Assembly (NCBI GenBank): GCA_003483345.1
Contig: DMWH01000227.1
Coordinates: forward strand, 4,997-18,491
Reading direction: 5' to 3'
Source: Clostridiales bacterium
Lineage (GTDB): Bacteria > Bacillota > Clostridia > Tissierellales > Sedimentibacteraceae
Length of the DNA stretch: 13,495 nt
The translations under genes were made by a program, and so were the position numbers. A model generated the notes under the pieces. It saw only the letters and a program-made list of their open reading frames with translations, ran no database searches and was not told the DNA's origin. Within the stretch, counting starts at the first letter, position 1; the number at the start of each line of letters is the position of its first letter. Positions 1-7,218 of the stretch are shown here, piece after piece.

Positions 1-2
1 CT

Positions 3-797
3 TTAATTGAAATTCTTTTACTGAAAAGAATAGATGATAAAAAGTGGGAAATATTAGTTAAGCCCGGTAAAAAGGCGAGAACAGGGACAGAAATTGTTTT
101 TGATGAAAAATTGCTTACGGGGAAAATTATCGATATCCTTGAAGAAGGCAACAGAATAATTGAATTTGAATATGAGGGCATTTTTGAAGAAATATTGGAT
201 AAATTAGGCGAAATGCCGCTGCCCCCCTACATACACGAGAAACTTAAGGATAAGGACAGATATCAGACTATCTATGCAAAACACTTAGGCTCTGCCGCTG
301 CTCCGACAGCAGGATTTCATTTTAATGATAAGCTGCTTGAAGAAATTGAAAAAAAGGATGTAAATATAGCAAGGCTTACCCTGCATGTGGGACTTGGAAC
401 ATTCAGACCTGTAAAGGCTGAATATATTAATGAGCACATAATGCATTCGGAGTATTATGAATTAAACGAAAACGAAGCAAATAAAATCAATATTACCAAG
501 GACTCGGGGCACAAGGTTATTGCTGTAGGGACTACAAGCGTCAGAACATTGGAAACCATTGCTGATGACGAAGGAAAAGTAAATAAAAGCAAGGGATGGA
601 CAAATATCTTTATATATCCCGGCTGCAAATTTAAGGTGGTTGACAATTTAGTAACCAACTTCCATCTTCCGGAATCAACTTTAATTATGTTAGTAAGCGC
701 ACTGGCAGGAAAGGAAAATATTATGAAGGCATACCGTGAAGCAGTAGAAAAAGAATACAGATTTTACAGCTTCGGGGATGCAATGTATATAAAATAG
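3..797 (+). CDS. queA: S-adenosylmethionine:tRNA ribosyltransferase-isomerase (QueA), 5'-truncated by window edge
   Basis: QueA transfers and isomerises the ribosyl moiety of S-adenosylmethionine onto the 7-aminomethyl-7-deazaguanine base of tRNA, giving epoxyqueuosine in the cytoplasm. The frame is open from base 3, and the early residues (IEILLLKR, then W-E-I-L-V-K-P-G-K) match the conserved QueA N-terminal half. Typical later blocks follow: [25 protein letters not shown], a [10 protein letters not shown] segment and [17 protein letters not shown]. About 264 residues are present against the usual 340 or so, so roughly 75 N-terminal residues lie outside the window. A TTG near base 111 is an internal codon, not the start. 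The stop lies 7 bases before tgt, so the two genes are probably co-transcribed. Identity is clear from these blocks. Confidence 0.95.
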   Translation, partial: LIEILLLKRIDDKKWEILVKPGKKARTGTEIVFDEKLLTGKIIDILEEGNRIIEFEYEGIFEEILDKLGEMPLPPYIHEKLKDKDRYQTIYAKHLGSAAAPTAGFHFNDKLLEEIEKKDVNIARLTLHVGLGTFRPVKAEYINEHIMHSEYYELNENEANKINITKDSGHKVIAVGTTSVRTLETIADDEGKVNKSKGWTNIFIYPGCKFKVVDNLVTNFHLPESTLIMLVSALAGKENIMKAYREAVEKEYRFYSFGDAMYIK

Positions 798-801
798 GTG
801 A

Positions 802-1914
<1,113 letters not shown>

Positions 1915-1934
1915 AAAAATACACAGGAGGAATC

Positions 1935-2276
1935 ATGCCACAGGAATATAGCGGTATTATAATGTTGGTCGTTTTCTTTGCGATAATGTATTTCACAATG
2001 ATAAGACCACAAAAAAAGAAAGAGAAAGAAACAAAAGCAATGAGGGACAGTTTGTCAACAGGGGATGAAGTAATAACCATTGGCGGTATTCACGGAAAAG
2101 TTGTTAAAGTGAATGATGAACTTGTTACTATCGAAATGCCTTTTGCTAAACAAAGAATTGAGTTTTCTAAATGGGCAATAGGAAGCGTGGTTAAGAAGGG
2201 CAAAGAAAAAGCTGTTAAAGAAGAAATTGAAGATACTGTTGATGATAATGAAGAAGACAAAGAAGATGACAAATAA
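1935..2276 (+). CDS. yajC: Preprotein translocase-associated subunit YajC
   Basis: YajC is a small membrane protein that associates with SecDF and the SecYEG translocon. The 113-residue product has one N-terminal membrane helix (about residues 7-23). It is followed by the family hallmark R-P-Q-K-K-K-E-K-E (24-32) and the G-D-E-V-I-T-I-G-G-I-H-G domain (about 43-54). The tail after residue 95 is almost entirely acidic and lysine-rich, as is common in Clostridia. AGGAGG lies at 1925-1930, ideally spaced from the ATG. tgt-yajC linkage is common in bacteria. Here no secD or secF follows, and the operon ends at a terminator that overlaps the stop codon. Confidence 0.95.
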   Translation: MPQEYSGIIMLVVFFAIMYFTMIRPQKKKEKETKAMRDSLSTGDEVITIGGIHGKVVKVNDELVTIEMPFAKQRIEFSKWAIGSVVKKGKEKAVKEEIEDTVDDNEEDKEDDK

Positions 2277-2302
2277 AAAAAGAGCTGATTTGCTCTTTTT
2301 TA
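2275..2302. terminator. Bidirectional intrinsic terminator between convergent operons
   Basis: The stem is GAGC/GCTC (2282-2285 with 2292-2295), extended by A/T pairs on both flanks, with a 6-base loop. It has a T-run on the + strand (2296-2301) and an A-run (2275-2281) that becomes a U-tract on the - strand. It overlaps the yajC stop and lies immediately beyond the stop of the convergent gene at 2304. It can therefore end both transcripts. Confidence 0.85.
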
Positions 2303-2303
2303 T

Positions 2304-2807
2304 TTAACTGACTTCTTTGCTTACTTCACCACTAAAACTATTTATAATAAAAGTTTGATGTTCATTCTTATTGGTAAGGTGAATACCTATATTCCAAAAA
2401 GAAATATAGATTTTCTCTTTAAATACGACTTCAATTTCCGGTGTCCAAAATGATTTATAGAATCTGGTTGCAAGTTTAAAAGCACTTTTTTTGGCAAGCT
2501 GTTTGCATTCTTCCATATCCAATTTTTTTTGTTGAATGGATTTGCCTTCAAACTTATCAAGCTCCGGAATATCCGCCGATCTTACTAATTTCCCGTCAAT
2601 AGAATTAACCCAATATATATATTCAATAATCCTAGGGTTTAGATTGAAACTTCTTTTTATACTTATAGTAATATTAAAAACATAGTAAGGAATATAATCC
2701 ATAGTTTTTGATATTATGGAATATTCCTCTTTTTTTATTGTTTTATGTTTTCCAAGTATCTGTAAAGCTAAATCTTCATCAACATAAGGTTTTACTATAG
2801 AATCCAT
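2304..2807 (-). CDS. Unrecognised 167-residue protein, last gene of the symporter/hydrolase operon
   Basis: I do not recognise the family. The start is placed at the ATG at 2807 because AAAAGGGG at 2817-2824 sits 9 bases upstream. A TTG at 2816 would leave no spacing. The product has no evident signal peptide or membrane helix and appears soluble and cytoplasmic, rich in aromatic residues and lysine. Two similar segments can be seen: one ends Y-W-V-N-S-I-D-G-K-L-V near the middle, the other ends F-I-I-N-S-F-S-G-E-V at the C terminus. Each follows a predicted beta-rich stretch, so a duplicated PepSY-like or cystatin-like fold is conceivable but unproven. The gap to the hydrolase stop is 15 bases, and its ribosome binding site overlaps that stop codon, which suggests translational coupling and a role in the same pathway. 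Confidence 0.8.
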   Translation of the reverse strand: MDSIVKPYVDEDLALQILGKHKTIKKEEYSIISKTMDYIPYYVFNITISIKRSFNLNPRIIEYIYWVNSIDGKLVRSADIPELDKFEGKSIQQKKLDMEECKQLAKKSAFKLATRFYKSFWTPEIEVVFKEKIYISFWNIGIHLTNKNEHQTFIINSFSGEVSKEVS

Positions 2808-2822
2808 TTGCAACAACCCCTT

Positions 2823-3629
2823 TTAAAAGTTTTCAAAGGCACAGACATCAAAGGTTTCAAGCTTAAAATCATTAATATAAGGAATTTTTGTTCTCGCTTC
2901 TATCACATTCTGCATACTGACATCGGTATAGATAATCTCTTCCTTATCCTTTGACGCTTCTACCAATGTAATTCCCATTGGGCTTACAGCCTTACTGGTA
3001 CCACAGGCTCCATTGTCAATAGTGTTAACACCAACAGTATATAAAAGATTATATAATGCTCCGGCTGCTAAATCAATATCCCATCTTGGCTTTGCACCAA
3101 TGCTCCACACAGATGGAACGAAGATAAGCTCCGCACCTTTCCAAGCCATTATTCTAAAAGGTTCCGGGTATTCGGCATCGTAGCATATTAGAATTCCGAT
3201 TTTACATAGTGAAGTAGAAAATACGGGAAATTTGCTTCCTTCTCTGAAAAGCAGTTTCTCATTACCCCATAGGTATACCTTTCTCATGTTGCCAATTAAC
3301 TCACCTTTATCACCAATAAACAATGAAGAGTTATAAATCATACCAGGGATACTTGTTTTTTCAGCATAAGGTGCAATTATAAACATACTTTTATCTTTAG
3401 CTATTTTACTCAATGCTTGAAACATATCCCCATCCTGTGTATCCGCTGTTTTCATAAAGCCTTCCTTATCAAGATGGTATCCTTGGTAGAATAATTCCGG
3501 CAGGCAAACAATTTTTGCACCTTGCTTATTTGCTTCCTCAATATTATAAATAGCTTTATCTAAATTAAGTTTTGTATCCCCCATAGCAGACTTCATTTGG
3601 ATTGCTGCTATCCTAAATTCCTCTTTCAT
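2823..3629 (-). CDS. Carbon-nitrogen hydrolase (nitrilase superfamily)
   Basis: Nitrilase-superfamily enzymes hydrolyse non-peptide C-N bonds (amides, ureido groups, nitriles) through a Glu-Lys-Cys triad. With the start at 3629 the product has 268 residues, normal for a single-domain member. The triad is visible as Glu45 (C-L-P-E-L-F), Lys117 (N-M-R-K-V-Y-L) and Cys149 (I-L-I-C-Y-D-A-E-Y-P-E). The N terminus (F-R-I-A-A-I-Q-M) is the expected first strand. The ATG at 3629 is chosen because GGAGGTGA lies 6-8 bases upstream; a TTG at 3644 overlaps that ribosome binding site. It shows no fused domain and no signal peptide, so it is cytoplasmic. The exact substrate branch (amidase, N-carbamoyl amidohydrolase or similar) cannot be decided here. 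Its place after two symporters suggests that it processes an imported nitrogen compound. Confidence 0.9.
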   Translation of the reverse strand: MKEEFRIAAIQMKSAMGDTKLNLDKAIYNIEEANKQGAKIVCLPELFYQGYHLDKEGFMKTADTQDGDMFQALSKIAKDKSMFIIAPYAEKTSIPGMIYNSSLFIGDKGELIGNMRKVYLWGNEKLLFREGSKFPVFSTSLCKIGILICYDAEYPEPFRIMAWKGAELIFVPSVWSIGAKPRWDIDLAAGALYNLLYTVGVNTIDNGACGTSKAVSPMGITLVEASKDKEEIIYTDVSMQNVIEARTKIPYINDFKLETFDVCAFENF

Positions 3630-3654
3630 CCATGTCACCTCCAAATATTATTGA

Positions 3655-3679
3655 CATCCGGGGGTCTTACCCCCGGATG
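3655..3679 (-). other. Perfect GC-rich intercistronic hairpin
   Basis: An 11-bp perfect inverted repeat, CATCCGGGGGT / ACCCCCGGATG, with a 3-base loop begins 11 bases after the SSS B stop and ends about 13 bases before the hydrolase ribosome binding site. No U-tract follows on either strand, so it does not look like a standard intrinsic terminator. It could stabilise the 3' end of the symporter message, partially attenuate transcription or set the relative expression of transporter and hydrolase. Confidence 0.75.
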
Positions 3680-3690
3680 GAAGAATCGTC

Positions 3691-5223
3691 TTACGCAGTA
3701 GTCTTATTTTTTTCTGCTTTCTTAAGTTTTATTGACCTTACATCATTTTGGATTTTCTCATCCGGTGCTTGGGTTGCAAGACTAACCAGCCAAGTTACAA
3801 TGTAAGTTGCCGCACATGCAGGGAATGCCTGGAATAGATTAGTCGCAGGTTCAAGATTGAATACAGTCCAGGCTAACATAAGTAAGAAACCGGTTGACAA
3901 ACCTGCAATAGCACCTTCCCTCGTTGCCCTTGGCCACCAAAGTCCTAAAATAACAGGTCCTCCGAATAATCCAAGTGTATTCCATCCAAACCATGAAATC
4001 CACAATACAGAGCCGCCCCTTAATGCCATTAATACACCAATAACACCAATTGCTAATGTCGCCAATCTGGTATACCTAATTGCTGTTCTATCGTCCAGAT
4101 TCGGGTTTTTAAGCGGAATGTACAAATCGTTAACAACGGTTGTTGAACCCATTACCAACATTGAATCCGCTGTTGATAGAATTCCTGCTACTATACTGCC
4201 TATAAACATTCCAGCGAATACCGGATGTGTCAATGTTGCAAAGAATTGGATCAATACTGTCTCTGTATCACCGCTTACGGGCAGCATTGAAGGGTCAGGA
4301 TATGCTGTTCTCATATATAATGCGCCTAAGAATGTGCCTCCGAATAAACATGTCTGAATAAAAACTGCAACCACCGCAGAAAGCGTCAGCGTCTTGGTAC
4401 TTCTTGCACCCATATATCTCGCCATCAAAGTAGGCTGTCCAACCCAGCTCATTATACCGTCTCCTAAGAATAGCGAAATACCGTAAATAATTATTGGCAA
4501 ACTGGCAAAAGGTGATATAATAAAGTTGGGGTCAATCTTGTTGATGCTTGCAAGTCCTGTAGATAAGTTGCCAAAACCACCGCTAAAGGAAATTGCAAAT
4601 GCAGCAGCCATGAGCGACCCCGTTACCATAAATATACCTTGCACGAAGTCAGTCCAGGTAATAGCCATGAGTCCGCCTAACATAGTCCAGCCGATAAACA
4701 CAGCAGCGGCAACAATGACCGTCATGGTATAATCCCAGCCCATTGTTGTATTTATTAATTTTCCTACTGCTACCAGCTGCCCGTTCACATAAGCTAATGC
4801 AGCAGCCAATATAATAATAGAAGCTATTACCCTTAGAATTTTCTTTTCCTTGTCATAGTATCTTTCTTCAAGTACATCAGGTACCGTCAAAGCATTTACT
4901 TTTTCCGAGTACCTTCTGATTGGCTTGCTGACAAGTACGAAAGCAAGTAGTATTCCGACAGTTGCACTGGGTACCATTGTCCATATACCTTCAAATCCTG
5001 ACACGTATGCATATCCTGCAAATCCCATTCCCAGCCAACCACTCATTCCTGTAGCACTAAAGGTAAAAGCCAGTACCCATGGTCCGATATTTCTTCCTGC
5101 TAAGACATAATCCTCCAACTTATTCATTCTTTTAGAAGCAATGAATCCCAAACTTAGCAGAAATAATAGATAAATAACAATAAAATATTGAAAAATACTT
5201 GATACTTCTCCCATTCCTAACAT
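3691..5223 (-). CDS. Sodium:solute symporter family protein (SSS B)
   Basis: This is a member of the SSS (PutP/PanF-like) family, predicted to couple inward Na+ flow to solute uptake across the cytoplasmic membrane. The 510 residues and about 13 hydrophobic segments fit the family. Recognisable blocks are D-Y-V-L-A-G-R (38-44), S-A-T-G-M-S-G-W (56-63), the W-T-D-F-V-Q-G loop (190-196), the G-D-G-I-M-S-W-V-G-Q-P-T segment (254-265) and L-S-T-A-D-S (349-354). The Ser350/Thr351 pair corresponds to Na+-site residues of E. coli PutP. The position equivalent to PutP Asp55 appears to be Gly59. AAGGAGG is well placed before the ATG at 5223. It is a clear paralogue of the symporter encoded upstream at 5419-6945, by eye about half identical in the conserved stretches. 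The substrate is unknown; proline-type annotation would be only a family label. Confidence 0.9.
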   Translation of the reverse strand: MLGMGEVSSIFQYFIVIYLLFLLSLGFIASKRMNKLEDYVLAGRNIGPWVLAFTFSATGMSGWLGMGFAGYAYVSGFEGIWTMVPSATVGILLAFVLVSKPIRRYSEKVNALTVPDVLEERYYDKEKKILRVIASIIILAAALAYVNGQLVAVGKLINTTMGWDYTMTVIVAAAVFIGWTMLGGLMAITWTDFVQGIFMVTGSLMAAAFAISFSGGFGNLSTGLASINKIDPNFIISPFASLPIIIYGISLFLGDGIMSWVGQPTLMARYMGARSTKTLTLSAVVAVFIQTCLFGGTFLGALYMRTAYPDPSMLPVSGDTETVLIQFFATLTHPVFAGMFIGSIVAGILSTADSMLVMGSTTVVNDLYIPLKNPNLDDRTAIRYTRLATLAIGVIGVLMALRGGSVLWISWFGWNTLGLFGGPVILGLWWPRATREGAIAGLSTGFLLMLAWTVFNLEPATNLFQAFPACAATYIVTWLVSLATQAPDEKIQNDVRSIKLKKAEKNKTTA

Positions 5224-5296
5224 AAAATTACCTCCTTATTTTTTGTTTTGTAATAATACAGATATCAATGATCTCCTGACCCTTATTTGCCCCTTA

Positions 5297-5395
5297 TTAT
5301 TCATTGTAATTTCTGTAATAGTAAATCGCTCCGATGTAAGTTGCTATAGCCGGAATAAGAATAAAAAGCCAAGTACCTATTGGAACTCTATCCAT
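5297..5395 (-). CDS. 32-residue single-helix membrane protein, candidate symporter accessory peptide
   Basis: A short frame starts at the ATG at 5395, preceded at ideal spacing by a very strong GAGGAGGTGA ribosome binding site. It ends in two tandem stop codons (TAA TAA). The product begins M-D-R-V-P-I-G-T-W, continues into one hydrophobic helix (about residues 8-25) and ends in a tyrosine-rich, charged tail (Y-Y-Y-R-N-Y-N-E). It sits between the two SSS symporter genes on the same strand, 23 bases after the first stop and about 70 before the next start. Small one-helix accessory proteins are known beside other SSS symporters in Clostridia and other groups, and this position and topology fit. 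The translation signals and placement make it likely to be real; the accessory function is inference. Confidence 0.78.
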   Translation of the reverse strand: MDRVPIGTWLFILIPAIATYIGAIYYYRNYNE

Positions 5396-5418
5396 ATATC
5401 TCACCTCCTCAGGTTTAT

Positions 5419-6945
5419 TTATTTAACCTCAAAAACCTCAACGCTACCTTTTTTACCACTAGGCGTACTTATTGATTTCAGATCTTCTGCTATGTGGTCA
5501 GGAGGTTTTGCGGTAAAAAGACTGGTAAAAATGGTGACTATAAAAGCAATTCCGCAAGAAGGCAATGCTTGAAATATATTAAGCTTTTCAGTCAAATCAA
5601 AAACATTCCAAAGAATCAAGACTGTAAAGCCGCTTAACAACCCGCATATTGCACCTTCTTTGGTTGCTCCTGCCCAATACAAGCCTATGATAACAGGCAT
5701 GCCCATAATTCCTAATGTTGTCCAGCCGAGCCAGGAGCTCCACAAAACAGAACTTTCACTCATTGAGATGATATAAGCAATTATTCCAAGCAATATAGTA
5801 ACCAATCTACTGATAAAAATAAGATGTTTTTGTGAAGACCTTGGCCGTAAGTAATTATATATGTCATTTACTAAAACCGAAGTTGTCATCATAAATAGCG
5901 AGTCAGATGTTGACATAACAGCTGCTAATATAGAGCTGACAAAGATACCCGTTAACATCGGATGTGCCATGGTAATAAAAAATTGTATTAATACTGTTTC
6001 AGTATCCCCGCCATATGGGAACAGTGCAGGTTCCGGAAATTGAGTTCTCATATAAATAGTAGCTATAAAAGTACCCATAAATAGAATAAACTGGATTGTA
6101 ATGGTTATAAGCGGTGCTGAGCTTAGAGTTTTTATATCCTTGGCAGCCATATATCGAACCATTAACGTCGGCTGACCAATCCAATTTAAAATTCCATCTC
6201 CGATAAAGAGACTAATTCCTAATATTATCGAATCAAAACTAGAAAAAGGTGTTACTGCAAATTCAGGGAACATTTGATTGGTCTCTACTACTTTTTGGCT
6301 TAATGAGCCAAGCCCTCCTGCATACTGGATTGCTAAACTTCCGGCAATAAAGCTGCCTGCTGCCATTAATCCGCATTGAATAAAATCGGTCCAGCAAACA
6401 GCTGTAAAACCTCCAAGAACAGTATAAAAAATCATAATAATTATGGCTATTAAAATAGATGAACTATAGTTCCAGTCAAGCAGAATATTTAACAATTTAC
6501 CAATAGCGATTAGCTGTGCACTTATATAAATTATTGAAGCGGCAGATAGTACCAAACTGAAAACGATTGTTAATGTATTATTATCATCGTAAAATCTTTT
6601 CTTAATAACTTCTATTATGGTTATTGAGGCTGTTTGCTCGGAATAAAGTCTTATTCTTTTGCTGATCAATACATAGCAAAGTAAAATACCTATGGTGGCA
6701 CTGGGTACCATTATCCAAAGGCTTTGAAAACCGTTTTCATATGTATAACCTGCAAAGCCAAGGGCAAGCCATCCGCTCATTCCGGTTGAACTAACACTGG
6801 TGGATAGCATAAGCGAGTCCAGCTTCCTGCCTCCCAAGAAAAAATCCTCTATACTTGAAGTATTTTTTGAGGCTAAAAGACCCGTAAACAACAAAATTAA
6901 GAAATAGATTATAAGGAAGCCTATTATCATATAGTTGAATTCCAT
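5419..6945 (-). CDS. Sodium:solute symporter family protein (SSS A), first gene of the operon
   Basis: A second SSS-family Na+/solute symporter, 508 residues from the chosen start. It shows the same landmarks as SSS B: E-D-F-F-L-G-G-R (33-40), S-T-G-M-S-G-W (53-59), a C-W-T-D-F-I-Q loop, G-D-G-I-L-N-W-I-G-Q-P-T and a later M-S-T-S-D-S. The PutP Asp55 position is again Gly. An in-frame ATG lies at 6969 (516 residues), but it has no ribosome binding site and would leave a leader of only about 5 bases from the predicted sigma-54 start. The ATG at 6945 has AAAAGG about 11 bases upstream. It is the promoter-proximal gene of the operon. The closely related sequence and order suggest that the two symporters arose by tandem duplication and then diverged, perhaps for different substrates or as partners. 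Confidence 0.88.
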   Translation of the reverse strand: MEFNYMIIGFLIIYFLILLFTGLLASKNTSSIEDFFLGGRKLDSLMLSTSVSSTGMSGWLALGFAGYTYENGFQSLWIMVPSATIGILLCYVLISKRIRLYSEQTASITIIEVIKKRFYDDNNTLTIVFSLVLSAASIIYISAQLIAIGKLLNILLDWNYSSSILIAIIIMIFYTVLGGFTAVCWTDFIQCGLMAAGSFIAGSLAIQYAGGLGSLSQKVVETNQMFPEFAVTPFSSFDSIILGISLFIGDGILNWIGQPTLMVRYMAAKDIKTLSSAPLITITIQFILFMGTFIATIYMRTQFPEPALFPYGGDTETVLIQFFITMAHPMLTGIFVSSILAAVMSTSDSLFMMTTSVLVNDIYNYLRPRSSQKHLIFISRLVTILLGIIAYIISMSESSVLWSSWLGWTTLGIMGMPVIIGLYWAGATKEGAICGLLSGFTVLILWNVFDLTEKLNIFQALPSCGIAFIVTIFTSLFTAKPPDHIAEDLKSISTPSGKKGSVEVFEVK

Positions 6946-6984
6946 AGCACTGTCTACCTTTTCTTCCATGTTATTTTTTAGTGA

Positions 6985-7000
6985 AGCAATTTACATGCCA
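6985..7000 (-). promoter_or_regulatory. Sigma-54 (-24/-12) promoter of the symporter/hydrolase operon
   Basis: On the - strand the sequence TGGCATGTAAATTGCT matches the RpoN consensus (TGGCAC-N5-TTGCW) except for one base. The GG and GC dinucleotides have the required 10-bp spacing. Transcription would begin near 6974, just upstream of the SSS A start. An NtrC-family activator is encoded immediately upstream on the same strand. Confidence 0.85.
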
Positions 7001-7040
7001 ACTTGATTCAAAAAATAAAAATCGCTGTATATGTTTATTC

Positions 7041-7066
7041 CTATAGTCATTTGTTATATGATGACA
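7041..7066. promoter_or_regulatory. Candidate enhancer (activator-binding) site 1
   Basis: The site starts CTATAGTCATT and contains an imperfect palindrome, GTCAT-N10-ATGAC (7046-7065). It is centred about 80 bases upstream of the predicted sigma-54 start, a usual distance for an NtrC-type activator. The CTATAGTYATT start recurs 61 bases further upstream. Assignment is by position and symmetry only. Confidence 0.45.
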
Positions 7067-7101
7067 GACCTTGAATAATACATTTACAGCATTTTAGTAT
7101 T

Positions 7102-7125
7102 CTATAGTTATTAATTAATAAGACA
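7102..7125. promoter_or_regulatory. Candidate enhancer (activator-binding) site 2
   Basis: CTATAGTTATT followed by ATTAATAAGACA resembles site 1 and lies about 61 bases, or nearly six helical turns, from it. It is centred near -140 relative to the predicted start. The A+T-rich context makes chance similarity possible. Confidence 0.35.
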
Positions 7126-7158
7126 AGAAATGAAATGGGTGAAAAAATAAAATGAAAT

Positions 7159-7182
7159 AAAAAGCATAATTCTTGTAATTAT
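7159..7182 (-). terminator. Weak candidate terminator after the response regulator
   Basis: On the - strand, ATAATT and AATTAT (7166-7182) form a six-pair A/U stem with a 5-base loop. It is followed by GC and then five T residues (7159-7163). The T-run fits a terminator after the regulator stop at 7219, but the stem is A/T only, so read-through is likely. Confidence 0.3.
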
Positions 7183-7218
7183 TGATTAAAGTATGCAAAC
7201 ATTTTCACAGCAATTGAA

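Noticed and set aside
3655..3679. The GC-rich hairpin as a Rho-independent terminator
   Set aside because: No T-run follows the stem on either strand, so it is recorded as an intercistronic hairpin only.
3857..4357. A 166-codon + strand open frame inside SSS B
   Set aside because: Fully antisense to a well-supported symporter gene. Its proline/asparagine-rich product is typical of a reverse-complement shadow.
5243..5572. A 109-codon open frame on the + strand across the gap between the symporter genes
   Set aside because: It lies antisense to the 3' end of SSS A and to the 32-residue gene, has no suitable ribosome binding site and an unlikely composition. It is a shadow frame.
6946..6969. 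The ATG at 6969 as the start of SSS A
   Set aside because: It has no ribosome binding site and would lie only about 5 bases from the predicted sigma-54 transcript start. The ATG at 6945 is better supported.
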